In this document: positions 45,320 to 59,078 of the stretch, one piece after another
Layout of the letters: every line of letters begins with the position of its first letter
Numbering within the stretch: the first letter of the stretch is position 1
Assembly: GCA_012064415.1 (NCBI GenBank)
Contig: SSNU01000033.1
Location: 1-64,000 of the forward strand
DNA length: 64,000 nucleotides
Origin: Gyrodactylus bullatarudis
Taxonomy: Eukaryota; Platyhelminthes; Monogenea; Gyrodactylidea; Gyrodactylidae
Direction: 5' to 3'
Position numbers and translations under genes: made by a program
The notes under the pieces: generated by a model
What the model was told of the DNA's origin: nothing
Database searches by the model: none
Seen by the model: the letters and a program-made list of their open reading frames with translations, nothing else

Positions 45320-45845
45320 GATGAATTTGGTATAAATTATGATTTTTACAAATACCTCATTTTATCATCAAGATCTGGAAATTTTCTGAAAAATATTTTT
45401 GGAGCCAATTTATTTGGAAAAAATAAGTGACATTCAAAATTTTTAAAATTTGAGTTGAAAGTTTTGTTGATTTAAAAGTGTGTGAGGTAACGAAGATTAT
45501 TTTTTTAGATCATCGTTAGACAAGGAAAACAAAAATTTAGGAAACACTCCATTATCTAGAAAATGTATACTTCCTATTTTCGCGCATTTTTACTGCTTGA
45601 AAATTAATAAATTATCTGAAATTAGTTCAGTTTGACGATTCTTTCAAAAACTGGATTGTGATAATTCGTCTCTCTGCCTATTATTGTTCATGAAAAATAA
45701 GTCAGAGTGTAAACTAATGGAAAGTCGGAACTTAAAATATCATCAATATTTTTTTTGGAATTTTCTCCTTTAATCGGTTTTCAGAATACCTTGATGAAAA
45801 AATGAGATTTTTTGTAAAAATCATAAATACCCAAATTCATCGAGA
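45320..45845. repeat. Foldback repeat family B, copy B3 (diverged)
   Basis: Ends TTATGATTTTTACAAATACC and TGTAAAAATCATAAATACCC are inverted, followed by the B-type AAATTCATCGAGAATA. Internal parts are partly deleted. It lies about 150 bp upstream of the next gene. Confidence 0.65.
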
Positions 45846-45986
45846 ATATCTGAATTTTGGTATTATTTCCCATAGAACTTGAAATAGAATTATATTAATA
45901 TATTCTACTTGTTAGTCGTAAAATCAAAAAATGAGAGAGTTCTTACGTATTACTAATCATAATTTAATATTCTTCTCTATTTTCAG

Positions 45987-48900
45987 ACTCCTTGGATAAG
46001 GTTATTGCCAGGCCTATGACAATGCCAAGGAATGATAGAGATGAGGAAATTTTACAGAAAGATTCATTGAACTTTATCATAAAAACGTATTACAATAAAG
46101 TTTTCAATGACACCATTCCGTATAAAGTGAATGAGAAAATTCTCAGAGTTGTTCATCGTACTATTGCCAAGAGATCTATAAGTCTACAAGATTGCTACGC
46201 CCTCATTCATGATCTCTCAAATTTTAAGGATGAACAGCTCACAAAAGCTATTTGGAAGTTGACCACGAGTGAGCAAATTATCCTGGAAAATCAAAAGCTC
46301 CTCGAACTCAAGGCCATACAAAGACGCTTGTACTTTCGAGTGTTTGAAGAGAATCAAAAGAACATTCTCAAGATATTGATTGCTTTTAGAAGGAGATCGC
46401 ATCTTGACCTGGATAGTCAGGATGATCACATGAGTTTTGTTCAGAGGACGTTATTCCAATTTATTGGAGTTGATTCTTCCAGTCTGACTGAACAAGCTAA
46501 TCGAATAAAGTATTCAATGAAGATTAAGGCTATTCTGAATTTTTTCAAAACTGAATATTTCCTACACGAGGAAATGTCCGTGGATGATTTTTATTTGCTA
46601 ACCCCGCCGAATCAATCAGTTTATGTTGGATATCTGAACTATTTATCCTTCTATTATAAGAACATTGATCAGAAAATTTTCAGTCTCTTCACTTTCTCAA
46701 ATGCAATGCCTCTAACCCAGAATATTATGGAGAATATGATGAAATTCTCAGAGGAGAATAAATACTTTGCTCTTCTAATGTGCCTTCAATTTAATTGGCC
46801 GTTAACATTGAATGAAATCAGACAATATCTCACAAAATCCATATCCTCTGACAACCTGGCTCATCTTGTACAACGGGTTGCAAAAAACTGCGTAAAAGAG
46901 CGTAAAATATGTCAGGCTAGTGACAGACGAAATTGTCTCTTTAATTCATTGGTGAGAATGCTGCCAGAGAATCAGGAAAAATATATTCCTCTCCAGTTCG
47001 ACATGATGTTCGCTTTATTACGACACACATGGGATTCCTGTTTACGAGCAAAGGTTTCAATGAAATTATGTCAGTTCATTTTATGTGAAAAGGTTGAACA
47101 AGCAAAACTTTACATATCTCATGAAGATGTTTATGAATTACATCAGAACAGCTTATTAAAAAGCAACGATAAAATCATGGATATCGATTACATAAGCCAC
47201 TTACATCCAGTTGATATGATCAAATTAATATTGTTACTTGACTATGGTGGCAATAATATGAAAGGAAGGAGAAGAGATTCTATTGAAATTCAAAATCTCG
47301 GCCAGCCAAATACAAAGGGAAGTGTTATGAATGATATTCTTGCTCTTGTTAAATATTTCCTGAATATCGCCAAGAGTGAAGGCTATCAAATGAAAATGTT
47401 TGATATTCTCCTCCTTTTCCAGATGATACAAATGATTAGTCATTTCGATTTTATATTTCTGGAGATGTTCGAGGAGCTACATCGTTATATAATCGTTGAT
47501 AATGTCATAGGAAATTTGAATTTACAGTCAATTCTGATTGAAGAATGTCTCAAGAAGGCAAACGAGTTAACAAAATTTTCATTCATAAAACTACTTGAAA
47601 GTAGCTGTATTGAAAATGAAAATATTCCAAATGAAGATTTATTTTACATTCCAATTGATTTTTCAGAAAAGTTATCAGAATATTACTTCAAAGTAGATTT
47701 GGAAGATTTAAGAAATATTTTTAAAACAATCAAGATTTTGGCCAAATACAAAACAATCAATGAGCGTGAAGTTGAACGACTCCGAATCTGGATCCAGCTT
47801 AACAATGTTATACTTAAAACAAAATTGTTTCCTAACACCTTAGTTAAATGGTTTACTAGCCTATATGACGATTTTATCGAAATATCCAAGTTGATCAATG
47901 ATTTTGAGCAGTTTTATGCCATGGCTAAACTTTCAAAGAATACCTCGGTTTTGCAACGAAGTGAAAGAATCCTGCGAAAGGTATCCCTTAACACGACCAA
48001 ATATTTCTCCAAAGACCTGATAGATGAAATTCTCAGTCTGATCTATGGACCGATTGATCAAGATCAAGTTAATGCAGATATCTTGAACAGCATTGATTTG
48101 ACATTCCTTCGAACTGTGCCCATTGCCGAGCTATTGAATGGTGACAATATTATAGAGAATTTCCCACCTGAACCGATAATCACTTATATTTTAATATTAA
48201 TTTCTCGAGTTTTCTTTCAAACCCAAATCAGGCAACCTCTCGAAATTGATTCATTCAATGATAAACTTATTTTGTTCACCACCCTGTATGCAACAAGTTT
48301 CTATGATTTCATTAGTAATGATAAAATCTTGGATATAACAAAAATCCTCAAGGCCTCTTTAGAAAATTCTGTAACAGCAAAGATTTCTGAAAAATCCGTT
48401 GCAGAAATTGAAAATTGTTTTTATGTAACCTCAGAAAAGATTTCCCTAAAACTTTCCAACATTTCAAAAATACTTCTAGAGGAGATCAAGCCTACCATGA
48501 CAGCTGAACAACATCTTCTCCTATTGAATACAGCCCTCATTCTTAATGCAAATAACTATGGGTCAGTATTGAGAATTCGAAGGTATCTTCTCAGTCTGCA
48601 GGGTTCTACGCAAAATTTGACAGACATCCAACAGGATGAGTATCAAGTGTTCCTTATGAAGCTGGCTAACCAAAATGAAACAGAAAAACAAATCACCTAT
48701 CTGATTACTCTCCTGATGATAGAAATTATTGTTCGCAAACAGGAGAGTGTTTTCAGTTTTGTTGATGCTTTTATCCTTTTCTTCACCTTGGCCAATGACT
48801 CATCACACACAGAGATAGTGAAACTCCTTAGTAAGGCCCTATTTCAGTCCCTGACAAAAAAGCAAAAGATTCTGAAGATTACCTCATCATTTACGGAGAA

Positions 48901-49984
48901 CATTCTTCTTGAAATTCAATATCGAATAGATATTTTTCTCGAATCATTTGAAGGCACCATTGATGAGTCTTTGCTACGTGGGATTTTATCCTTTCGACAA
49001 GATTTCTCTTCAAAAACACCATTTCTTTGCTTTTTATGCGTTGAAGACAATAGAGAATTATTCCATGAATTTCGTCAGTTATACAAAAAGAATTATGAAA
49101 AGTATTATCTCGACATAAGGAAACTTTTAAAGATTAATCTACTCCTCAATCTGGGTCAGTTGCGAGGGAAAGAAATGAAAACCTCCACACGAATCATGAT
49201 GGCCATGACAACTACGCTATATGCACGAATTGAATCTTTATATCAATGTCTCGATATAATCCAAGGAAACAGGTTTTGGGACTCAAACTTTTTTCAGGCC
49301 ATGTCACAAGAAAGTCATCGATACAAGGCCAGTGTAAATGAACGTCTTAAAGCTTTCCTTATGATAACAAAAGAAAATGTTGATATTTCCCTATTGACAA
49401 TGAAGAAAATTGTGATATTCGCTCTTTACAATGATTACAAATCGATTGTAATACTCAACTCCTTACGATTACTCATTCAGGCTAGGAATGTTGATAAACA
49501 ATTCAAGTGTCTGTTGGATATCATTATTAAACGTTACTTGAGCAATCCTATAAGCAGTTCAATATCCTTTGAAATAATACAAGAGGCAATAAAGGCAGTG
49601 ATTAAGCTAATAAGGGAGAATCGTCTAAACTTTATCGAAGTCTTATGTGTACAGAAAATCTTACAATTTATCCCAATGATTTATGAAAGCGATCTGACGA
49701 TCAAATCGTACTTAAATGAGCTATGTGCTGTTTGGCTTGAGGATACTTATGAAATGGAGTTCCTTCAGGATTATACAGAACAGCTTAAAGAAATTCTTAT
49801 TAGGGCAATAAGCCAAGAGTTCAATAAACTCACAAAAGACCAACAGAATGTTGGACAGGACCAGGATCATATCAAAACCCTCCGAATGCAATCCAGTGAA
49901 TTTCTAAACCAGTGTAAATGTCTCTTTGAGACATTAACAGATAAAATGTTGACAGAAATTGTCTTATTGAAAAGATTTTTGTAA
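45987..49984 (+). CDS. Large orphan protein, helical (about 1,320 aa)
   Basis: One uninterrupted frame of almost 4 kb, by far the longest in the window. A TTTTCAG acceptor at 45980-45986 precedes it and the frame is open across it, so an upstream coding or leader exon is likely; otherwise the first ATG is 46016. The protein is rich in Leu, Ile, Lys, Asn and Glu, has no signal peptide or transmembrane segment, and looks like continuous alpha-helices, as in alpha-solenoid proteins. Helical segments such as ISLQDCYALIHDLSNFKDEQ recall heptatricopeptide/FASTK-type repeats, but I found no FAST or RAP signature. I do not recognise the family. It is clearly a real gene: no stops in 1,330 codons of AT-rich DNA, and an AATAAA 14 bp after the stop. 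Confidence 0.85.
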
Positions 49985-49997
49985 AATCAAATTGTTT

Positions 49998-50003
49998 AAT
50001 AAA
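49998..50003 (+). terminator. Polyadenylation signal of the orphan gene
   Basis: AATAAA begins 14 bp after the TAA stop of the 1,330-codon frame. That spacing would give a very short 3' UTR, in keeping with compact genes. Confidence 0.55.
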
Positions 50004-50761
50004 AGTTCTTATTTTTTCCTATTTCCAAATTAATTAAATTAATTTTTTTGTGTAATTTCTGGGAAAAATAATAGTCCACAACTTTTTTTTCTCCCAACAA
50101 AAGATTTTAATGGCTATTTTGTTCATTCAAGTTAAAATAGAGTTTTACTTTGAGAAGGGAGAAATGGTGCCAACGAGTTGATGTTTAGTTTTTATTTCTC
50201 CTTATGATGCTCTGTGGTGGGTAATATTATTCTTACCTGTTCTTTTTTATTTTGACTCATAATTTATTATTATTACTGCTGATGATGTAGGGATGTTATC
50301 ATTGTTATCCAAAAAGACAAGAGATACAAAGTGGGCTCCTGAAATATATATATGGGGAAGAAATATATGAATATCCGTGCAGCTTACTGTTGTTTTTTTC
50401 ATCCCCCTTTCTATAATTTATTTTATACTATAGAATGCAAGTAATTTTGAGATTAATTGTTTTACTATTGTAGTGAATGAAATAAATAAATGTGGCGGTG
50501 AATTTAACAATAACAAAAAATATCATACTATCCATTATTTTATGACTTTTAAAATGGAGAAGTAATGGTTACATCATTATTAATAAACGTCTTGGAGATT
50601 AATGAAGGAAACAGGCAAAAGGTATACTCTTTTGTCGTCAATTTAAGGTCAAAATAACAAAAATAAAAAAGAATCATAGACATAACAATGATATCCAATG
50701 TCTTGGAAAAAATATTTTCAATTTATTTTCAATAATTAATAGGAAATATAATACAGATGTA
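50004..50761. other. Intergenic region between convergent genes
   Basis: Holds the 3' flanks of the orphan gene (+) and the Smad gene (-). AT-rich; no further gene seen. Confidence 0.5.
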
Positions 50762-52067
<1,306 letters not shown>

Positions 52068-53310
52068 ATGCGTCGATTTTCAAATTTAACAAAAATTCCT
52101 CATAATATTCCTTCGATGTGGACACATTTTTTAACTTGGTACTAAAAAAGTTTTTAATTTACTCAGTCCTCCATCCATAGATATATCCTCCTCTAATATT
52201 ATCATATTTCCTGGATTCGGATCTCACTATGCTGGTATGGGTGCAAGCCTCGAGAAATATCCTGAATCTAAAAATATTATTGAGCAGTCTAGTGAGATTT
52301 TAGGGCAGAATCTGATAAATCTATGGCATAAAGGTCCAATATCTAAACTCTCAGATCCTGAAATTGCATTTCCTTCCTTAATAACAGCCTCAATTGCAAA
52401 AGCAGCTCATCTCTCAAGGATTAAACCTGAAATTATTGAAAATTGCATCCTTGCTACTGGATTCAGTGATGGAGAGTTATCAGCTCTAGTATTTTCAGGT
52501 GCTATACCATTAGACATTGCTATTAAATATAGTCGTTTACAAGGTAAAATGGTGAAAAAATTTTCATCTAAACGAATTAGAATGATTACGATTCATTTCG
52601 ATCACACTTCAAAGGTTAAAGAAGCAATTTCTTATGTTAACAATAAATTTAACGATCAAGAGGGAAAACTAAGAATTTGTATTTATCTGACATCGAATTT
52701 CAAAGTTTTATCGGGAGATATATCTGTGAGTATAATTTCTTATTAATCTCGTATAACAGAAATTCTGTTTAAAATAGTCAGATAAGGTTTTTATCATTTA
52801 CAGTGTAAATACTGAACATTTCTTACTGTGATTGCGTCGGAATCATATTAACCATAAAATTTTTATTGATATTGATAATTGGGTTAAATCAATTTAATTT
52901 TCATTCAGCACATAAAAGAATTAAATAATGTGGCCAAAGATTTTAACATTTTGGGCATGAAAATATTAAACTATCCAGTTTCAATTCATACAAGAACTTT
53001 GAAACCAGTTTCAAGAATTTTACAAAAATTTTTGTCCAAATATGAAAACCAAATTATCGATACAAGTATTCCTGTGGTTTCGAATGAATTAGCTGAACCA
53101 TACACGAATAAAAGACAAATATTGAACAGGTTTCCTTTCCAAATGTCCATGCCACTTAAATGGGAACAATTGGTACACGCAATATTAAGCAGGCCAGCTG
53201 ATTCGGACTTTCCTTCCATTTATGAAATAAATCACAATAAAAACATTGCAAAAACCATTGAAATAATTAACAAGAAAGCATTTGATAAATATAATTTGAT
53301 TGAATTTTAA
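52068..53310 (+). CDS. MCAT: Malonyl-CoA:ACP transacylase, mitochondrial
   Basis: Exons join(52068..52138, 52167..52725, 52909..53310) give 343 residues. The first intron is only 28 nt (GTACTA...ACTCAG). It is required because the downstream frame meets a stop at 52132-52134 with no ATG after it. The product loads malonyl from CoA onto the acyl carrier protein for mitochondrial fatty acid synthesis, which feeds lipoate production. The N-terminus is basic and serine-rich, consistent with a mitochondrial presequence. Then come IIIFPGFGSHYAGMG (family FPGQGSQ-x2-GMG), the nucleophile motif GFSDGE (S124; usual G-x-S-x-GE), and VSIHT with the catalytic His (H237; family GAFHT). MPLKWEQLVHAI matches the conserved VxWEQ segment. 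FPGFGSH replaces the more common FPGQGSQ, so the oxyanion-side Gln is substituted. Confidence 0.9.
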
Positions 53311-53723
53311 TCTCCTCTATATATGAATGAATTTTTTTCTGTTTCATCAATTCGAACTTCATAAAGAAGATTATTCGGAATGTGTTCATTCAAAATATCC
53401 CAAATGAATTTTGTCAAGTTTTCTGTTGTAGAAACAATATTGGAATTAGCAAAATAGGGCACATCTAAGTCAAGATTTTTGTGGTCTACTAATAGCATAA
53501 TATGAGATGAAATAATATCTTTCAAAGTTGACAAGTTCATTACCATTCCGGTTGTTTCGTCAACTTTACCGAATAAAGTTACATGTACGATGTAGTTATG
53601 ACCATGTCCATTAGGGTTATTGCATTTACCAAAGATCCTTTGATTTTCTTCTTCTGACAAAACTTTAGAATTTAACCTATGGCAGGCACTAAAATTGAAT
53701 TTTGTCTGAAGATAAGATTTCAT
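53307..53723 (-). CDS. PTS: 6-pyruvoyl-tetrahydropterin synthase
   Basis: 138 residues, a single exon and the full family length. It converts 7,8-dihydroneopterin triphosphate to 6-pyruvoyl-tetrahydropterin in tetrahydrobiopterin synthesis, in the cytosol. Zinc ligands are H15 (FSACHRL) and H40/H42 (NGHGHNY). C34 in GKCNNPNGHGHNY is the catalytic Cys. D80/H81 in VDHKNLD and the TTEN motif (residues 99-102) are present, and a C-terminal Glu near 127-129 is where the pterin anchor is expected. Its 3' end overlaps the MCAT 3' end by 4 bp. TAF3 starts 126 bp upstream on the other strand, so a short divergent promoter is likely. Confidence 0.93.
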   Translation of the reverse strand: MKSYLQTKFNFSACHRLNSKVLSEEENQRIFGKCNNPNGHGHNYIVHVTLFGKVDETTGMVMNLSTLKDIISSHIMLLVDHKNLDLDVPYFANSNIVSTTENLTKFIWDILNEHIPNNLLYEVRIDETEKNSFIYRGD

Positions 53724-53849
53724 TATTAATGAATCAATATTGAATCAATAATTAAAATTTAATTATTAAATTAACTTGGTGGATAATTTGTTTGTTCAAA
53801 CGTTTTACAAAATCTCAACTCTGTTGTTTTACTAAGGCGTTTTGTTCAA

Positions 53850-56800
53850 ATGGAACTAAGCAAAAACTTTATGCATGATGCTCTAGTTAGGACTATTGTG
53901 GTTCTTACAGATGCAGCAGGGTTCGAAAAAATTAGCGAAGCTGCTCTTGAAGTTCTGGTTGACATTTTTTATGAATTCATGATCAGTTTTGCTAAAAACA
54001 TTCAGTTATTGAATGAACCCGGTATGTAGTCGATGATATTTTCTTATAGATTTCTTTGCAGATCAAGAGATTAGTGTTAATGATGGAGTATTTATTTTAT
54101 CATTAATGTCTGTAAATTTCTCGGAATTACATCAATATATATCATACATATGTCCAAATCTTTTACAAGTTCCGATATATGCTGGTCCTATTTCACCTAA
54201 ATTTCTTAACTATCTGGACAAGCTTGATTATGAGTTTATTGATATGCCAAAATCAAATTCTTTTGAACAAACTGGTGAGTTTTTAGATAAATAACTCTTA
54301 CACTTAATTACTTTTGAAATCATCATTTTATGATATAATCTTTTTCTGATTAGCTAAAATATCAATTTTATCCCCTATTTATGATAGTTGTTGCGCCTCC
54401 ATCTGAAGAGACTACCGTCCCAGTTAAGGACGAAGCTAAAAAACCTGTTTACCAAACTGCTCTACCTAAATGGGCAACTAGAACCACTTATCGGATGTCT
54501 AAGGTTTCACTTGATCCAATCACTGGAAAGTTAATTGAACATGGAAGTTCTGGAAAACAAGCTGAGCCAAACACTTTGCAGCCTAATACTTGTCAATATC
54601 GTAGTTCTAATTCTCGGTTTCCAAAAATTGAGTTTCCTAAAAAACCATCGGAACAAGAAAAGTTATCCCCAGTACCCGAGGCCTTTCCTCTAGAGATTGA
54701 AAACAAAGATCCTATCATTCAAGAAACGAACGATGAAAAGTGGATTGCTGCTCTTGCAACACCCATTAAGAAGTATCCCTCAGAGCCTAAGAAGAAAACT
54801 CCTCCGTTAAAACAAACTCCAGTAACAAAATCACCTGTGTAAGTTTTTTTCCCCATAAATTCATAATTTTATCATACTTTGAAAATTATAATGCATAATC
54901 TTACAATGAATGTCTTTCTTCCTCAGAATATTCTATACTCGAATATTTTTATTTGATTCAGCAAAAAGACCAGCAGTTTTCCAGCATCAAGGAAAAAAGC
55001 AAAGTTTAATCGTGGAAGTAAATTCATCCCAAAGGCTATAAATAAAGACTCAGTTCCTGAGGTTGAACCAAAATCAGACAGTGTACCAGAAATTACACCC
55101 GATCCTAAAGAAAATAACACAAATGTTCTTCCCGAAGTTCAGACTGGTACAGTACCAACCATAAATGAGCCAACGATTCTTGAAGAATCTATTGAAATTC
55201 AACCAAAACCCATGGATACCTTAGAACAAGAAAAAAGTTTGTTTTTCCATTTATATTCAAAGTATTTATTTCTTGAGTTCGGTTACTATTTATTAACTTT
55301 ATTCCTTATAAATTTCCCATACTTGATCTTTTGTTAATTCTCACAATTGAATTTGAGTTAATTTAAAAGAATTTTTCGAAGTGATCACTAAATTGATCAA
55401 ATAATTTATTTATCAATACTTTTTCTTTATCATTTAGGATCATATATTCAGAACTTTTTTTATATTAGTCATAATTATTTTGAATAAATATGAAAATAAA
55501 CTTTTGACAATTCATATATCATTAAATACTAACTAGGTAGATATTAGTGAAAAATTATCCTCAATACGAATAGCCATAGATTGTCAGCATGATACTGTAT
55601 AAAGATTTATTTAGTGTTAACTTTTTAATATTTCCAGTCTAATTTGGTAAATGGTGATAGTTTAGAATTAATTTTGTAGGCTTCTATACTACTTGTGTCT
55701 TCTGTAAAAATCTTAAAAACTTTAACGTAAAATTTAGAACAAGTTGAAGAAGTTAACTCGCCAGCTCCTGTGGTCGAATCAGCCGAAACTCCAAAGTTTA
55801 GTCCACTTGGCCTTTCTAGTACACCTCCGGCAAAGTTACCTTCAACTCCAGCTGCAAATCAAACACAAGCTCACGATGAATCAGGACGTTTGAATGTGTC
55901 TGAGCTTCTGCCTAGAACTCCATCCGGCACTGAATCTCCACCCATAGAATCAGGCAGTCCAAATATACCAAGGAAAACTTCTCTTCTTGACCATTCGCCA
56001 GCCTTTAAACCATCAGAATTCTCCTTCGATACATCTGCTAACAATCAAATTGACCTGGATGAATCTACTATAAATAAAGTTTGTGGTCAATTCCTTAAAA
56101 TTATCATTCAATCTCGTCTGATATTATGTTTTTTTTCATCTATATAAAAATTGATAACATCTATATGGACCAATCATCTATATTCCTTGAATGGGAATGT
56201 AACATTAAAAATTAGGTTTCATTGAATTTTATTTCAGACACTATCAAAAGTTGATAGTCCTAAAAAATTCAAAGAAAGTCATGAAGTTCGTAATATTTCG
56301 GATAGTGATACTGATCCCATGTCCGATATTGATAGTGCATTTAGACTGGAAGATGAAACTCTTAGGGCTCCTGGAATTTCATCCTTCTACCAGCCTCCAA
56401 CATCTGCATCCTCTTCTGCGTCTAAGTGGAGAAAAGAAACCAAGACCAAGTCTCTACCAGATGATGATGACGATGATGCCAGTTCAAGCTCTGACTCATC
56501 CGAAGGTCAACCTCTCATTCCTCAACCAAGTAATATTGAACAAACTATTTTCCCCAAACAACCAAAGTAAGAAAAGCTTCAAATTTTACGACAATTAGTA
56601 GATAAAATTTCATTGAAAATTATCTATAACCATCAGTGATTATTCGGAAATTATTTAAAGACCTAAATTCTATGAGTTAAAATGTGACGCTGTTTGAATT
56701 ATAGGCCTAAAGTAATACAAAAAAAATGAAACCTAAAGAGTTGTTCTTTACATGATTTTAATTGAAAAACCATTAATCTCAACCTATACGATTAGTATAT

Positions 56801-58884
56801 TATATCTTTCTCCTTAATTTTGATATATTTTATGAACGCATTCATTTAACCTGTTATTATTCTTGTATATAAAAAGTGAAATTATACATAAATTTTATTA
56901 CTCCTCTAGCGTTTCATTCAATATTGAAAATTCTCCACATAACTCCGGATATAGTAGTTCTAGTTCCAGCTCATCTGACTCATCAGGCCTTGATAAACCA
57001 CCGAAAGATTCATTTCGCAGAGAGAAAATTCCATTGGAAATTTCAAAGAATCCGATTTCAAGTAACCCACCAGTTTTGCTTGGTAAAAATGTCTCAACTC
57101 CAAGCATATCAAATGCGCCACCACCACTGCTTCCTTTAAACTCACACAATAGCCAATCAGCCAATCCATCTCAGCCAAGAAAATCATCAGGGTCCGGAAT
57201 AAAATTGAAAATCAAATTGGGACAAAATCTTGCGTCATCTGGTGATGTGCCAGTCTCCTCATCTCCCAATTCTGCTAATAGTTCAATGGCTAATAATGAA
57301 AGTCTTAAAATGCCAAAATTGTGAGTAACTGGTTCTTTTCTGAAGAATTTACAAAGATTTTGATCATAAATTTTATGAATGCAGAGTCATCAAGCTTGGT
57401 GGTCAAAGGTCAACTCCAACAGGTCTTCCACATTCCTCTCCATCAGCACCTCCTGATATTTTCAAAAGCCAGCTTCAGACATCATCACTGGGAAAATATC
57501 GAGGGAAAAATAACTCGACCCCTTCATCGTCAAGTAAATCGTCTAGTAACACTTCTTCCTCTTGTCATTCGCCCTTGGTCCAAATTCCACCTCCAGTTCT
57601 GGATAATTTTAATCATGGTGTTTCACATCCAGCCGTTTCTCTTCCCACTATCCCTGAATTACCTAGCTTATTATCACTTACACCTGTAAACTTGAAGAGT
57701 ATCAAGACATCTGAAAAAAGAACCAGCTCTAACAAGAGATCTGCCAAGAAATCAACTCAGCCGAAAAGTAAAAGGCAGAATACTGGCAATTCGTCTTCAT
57801 CGAAATCACAACTCTCAGAACCTGGACGTCAACATATCCCGGTACGTGTAGAATCTGTGTTCTCTTCTGACGAAGAGGATGACACAAAGTTGAAGAATAA
57901 AGATTCCTTTAACGAATCCAAGTTCAAAACAAATACAGAAGTTGTCGCCTCTGCCGGAAATTCGTATTACTTTGTAAGTAAATTGACATTAAATCATTTT
58001 TTCAATTTTATATCCTTATAATTATGTAAAAACTCTAAATCTCTTTCTTAGAATGCTAACGGAGACCAAATTTGGCTTTGTCCTGTTTGTTCGATGGAGG
58101 ATGATGGTAATTTGATGATTGGCTGTGATAACTGTGACGATTGGTATCATGGGTTCGTTGCAAATTTTTTATCACATTATAAATTTTTTTGTCAATTGTA
58201 CATAGTCAGTACTGAATACAAGCTAACCCTAATAACATTACGATTAATTCTTTAAAATTTGAGTCAAAAGTATTAGACAACGAGAAATCTTTGGAGATTA
58301 TTTCCTTCTCTTTACAATTGTGATGCTAGTTATCATAAAAATTTTAGTGCAAAAATAAGATCTAAAATTTGATAAAACGCCATTTCTAAAAATCTGAATG
58401 CCAAAAATTTTTCAGAATCTTTTTATTCCGATCTGACAAACACACTGTCAAAATCTGAATAAATATTAAGTTTTTTACTAGGCTGTAACTATAATCAAAC
58501 AATCAGCTTGTTAATTCATTTTTTTGAGGATCTCCTAATTAAAGGATATTGAGATTTTTGAGTTATATTTATGGGAATATTTTTGGCGCCTATAAAAATT
58601 TTTGAGGGAATATTTTCGGTTGCCCTGGTTATCATTTGTTTTAAATTAATTAAAGAATTGAAATAAATTTCTCTTGCAGAGTCTGCTTAGGAATGACAAG
58701 TGAACCTGACACCTCGGAATGGTTTTGTCCGAAATGTTCTGGACGTCCTCTACCCCCTGTTCCTCCAAGTAAATTTCTCGATCCAATTCAACGAGAAAAG
58801 ATTCTCAAAAAAATGCCTAATCCTTCTGGATCTGTTAGCAAAAAACGTAGAAGTAATAATATGGCCAATTTATTCGATAGATAA
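53850..58884 (+). CDS. TAF3: TFIID subunit TAF3 (histone fold + PHD finger)
   Basis: Ten exons, join(53850..54021, 54062..54274, 54388..54838, 54962..55236, 55738..56078, 56238..56566, 56910..57320, 57385..57973, 58052..58152, 58680..58884), keep one frame for 1,028 residues. The N-terminal histone fold (about 1-85, with ALEVLVDIFYEFM and SLMSVNFSELHQYI) pairs with TAF10 in TFIID by family knowledge. A long disordered middle is rich in Ser, Pro, Thr and Lys, with an acidic run (PDDDDDD). The C-terminal PHD finger (about 935-985) has C937/C940, C952/C955, H960/C963 and a WFCPKC pair. M949 and W958 match the H3K4me3 aromatic-cage positions of vertebrate TAF3, plus W935 just before the first Cys. 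A basic tail (KKRRSNN) follows. It targets TFIID to active promoters. The first intron is 40 nt. Splices in the repetitive middle are the least certain. Confidence 0.92.
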
Positions 58885-59078
58885 ACAATAGAAAATGACA
58901 AATCTTTTTGATTTCAAATGAGATAATAATTTCTTACCAAAAAATATATATTTTTTATATATTCTAAAAAAGTGTTTTCTTTCCTTTCAAATATGCATTT
59001 TTATCTTTTTTTTTCTCTTTATTAAAGGCATTGCGTGTGGGTAGTGTATTGATGAGTGTGTATTCTTCTTCAAAATCA

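Larger units (their letters stand above)
43310..45985. other. Intergenic region before the orphan gene
   Basis: No gene recognised. Contains the H2 and B3 repeats, and probably the 5' exon or promoter of the downstream gene, which I could not place. Confidence 0.45.

Noticed and set aside
53307..53310. Possible assembly artefact at the MCAT/PTPS overlap
   Set aside because: Both proteins end with complete, family-length C-termini, so a simple 3' overlap is more likely.
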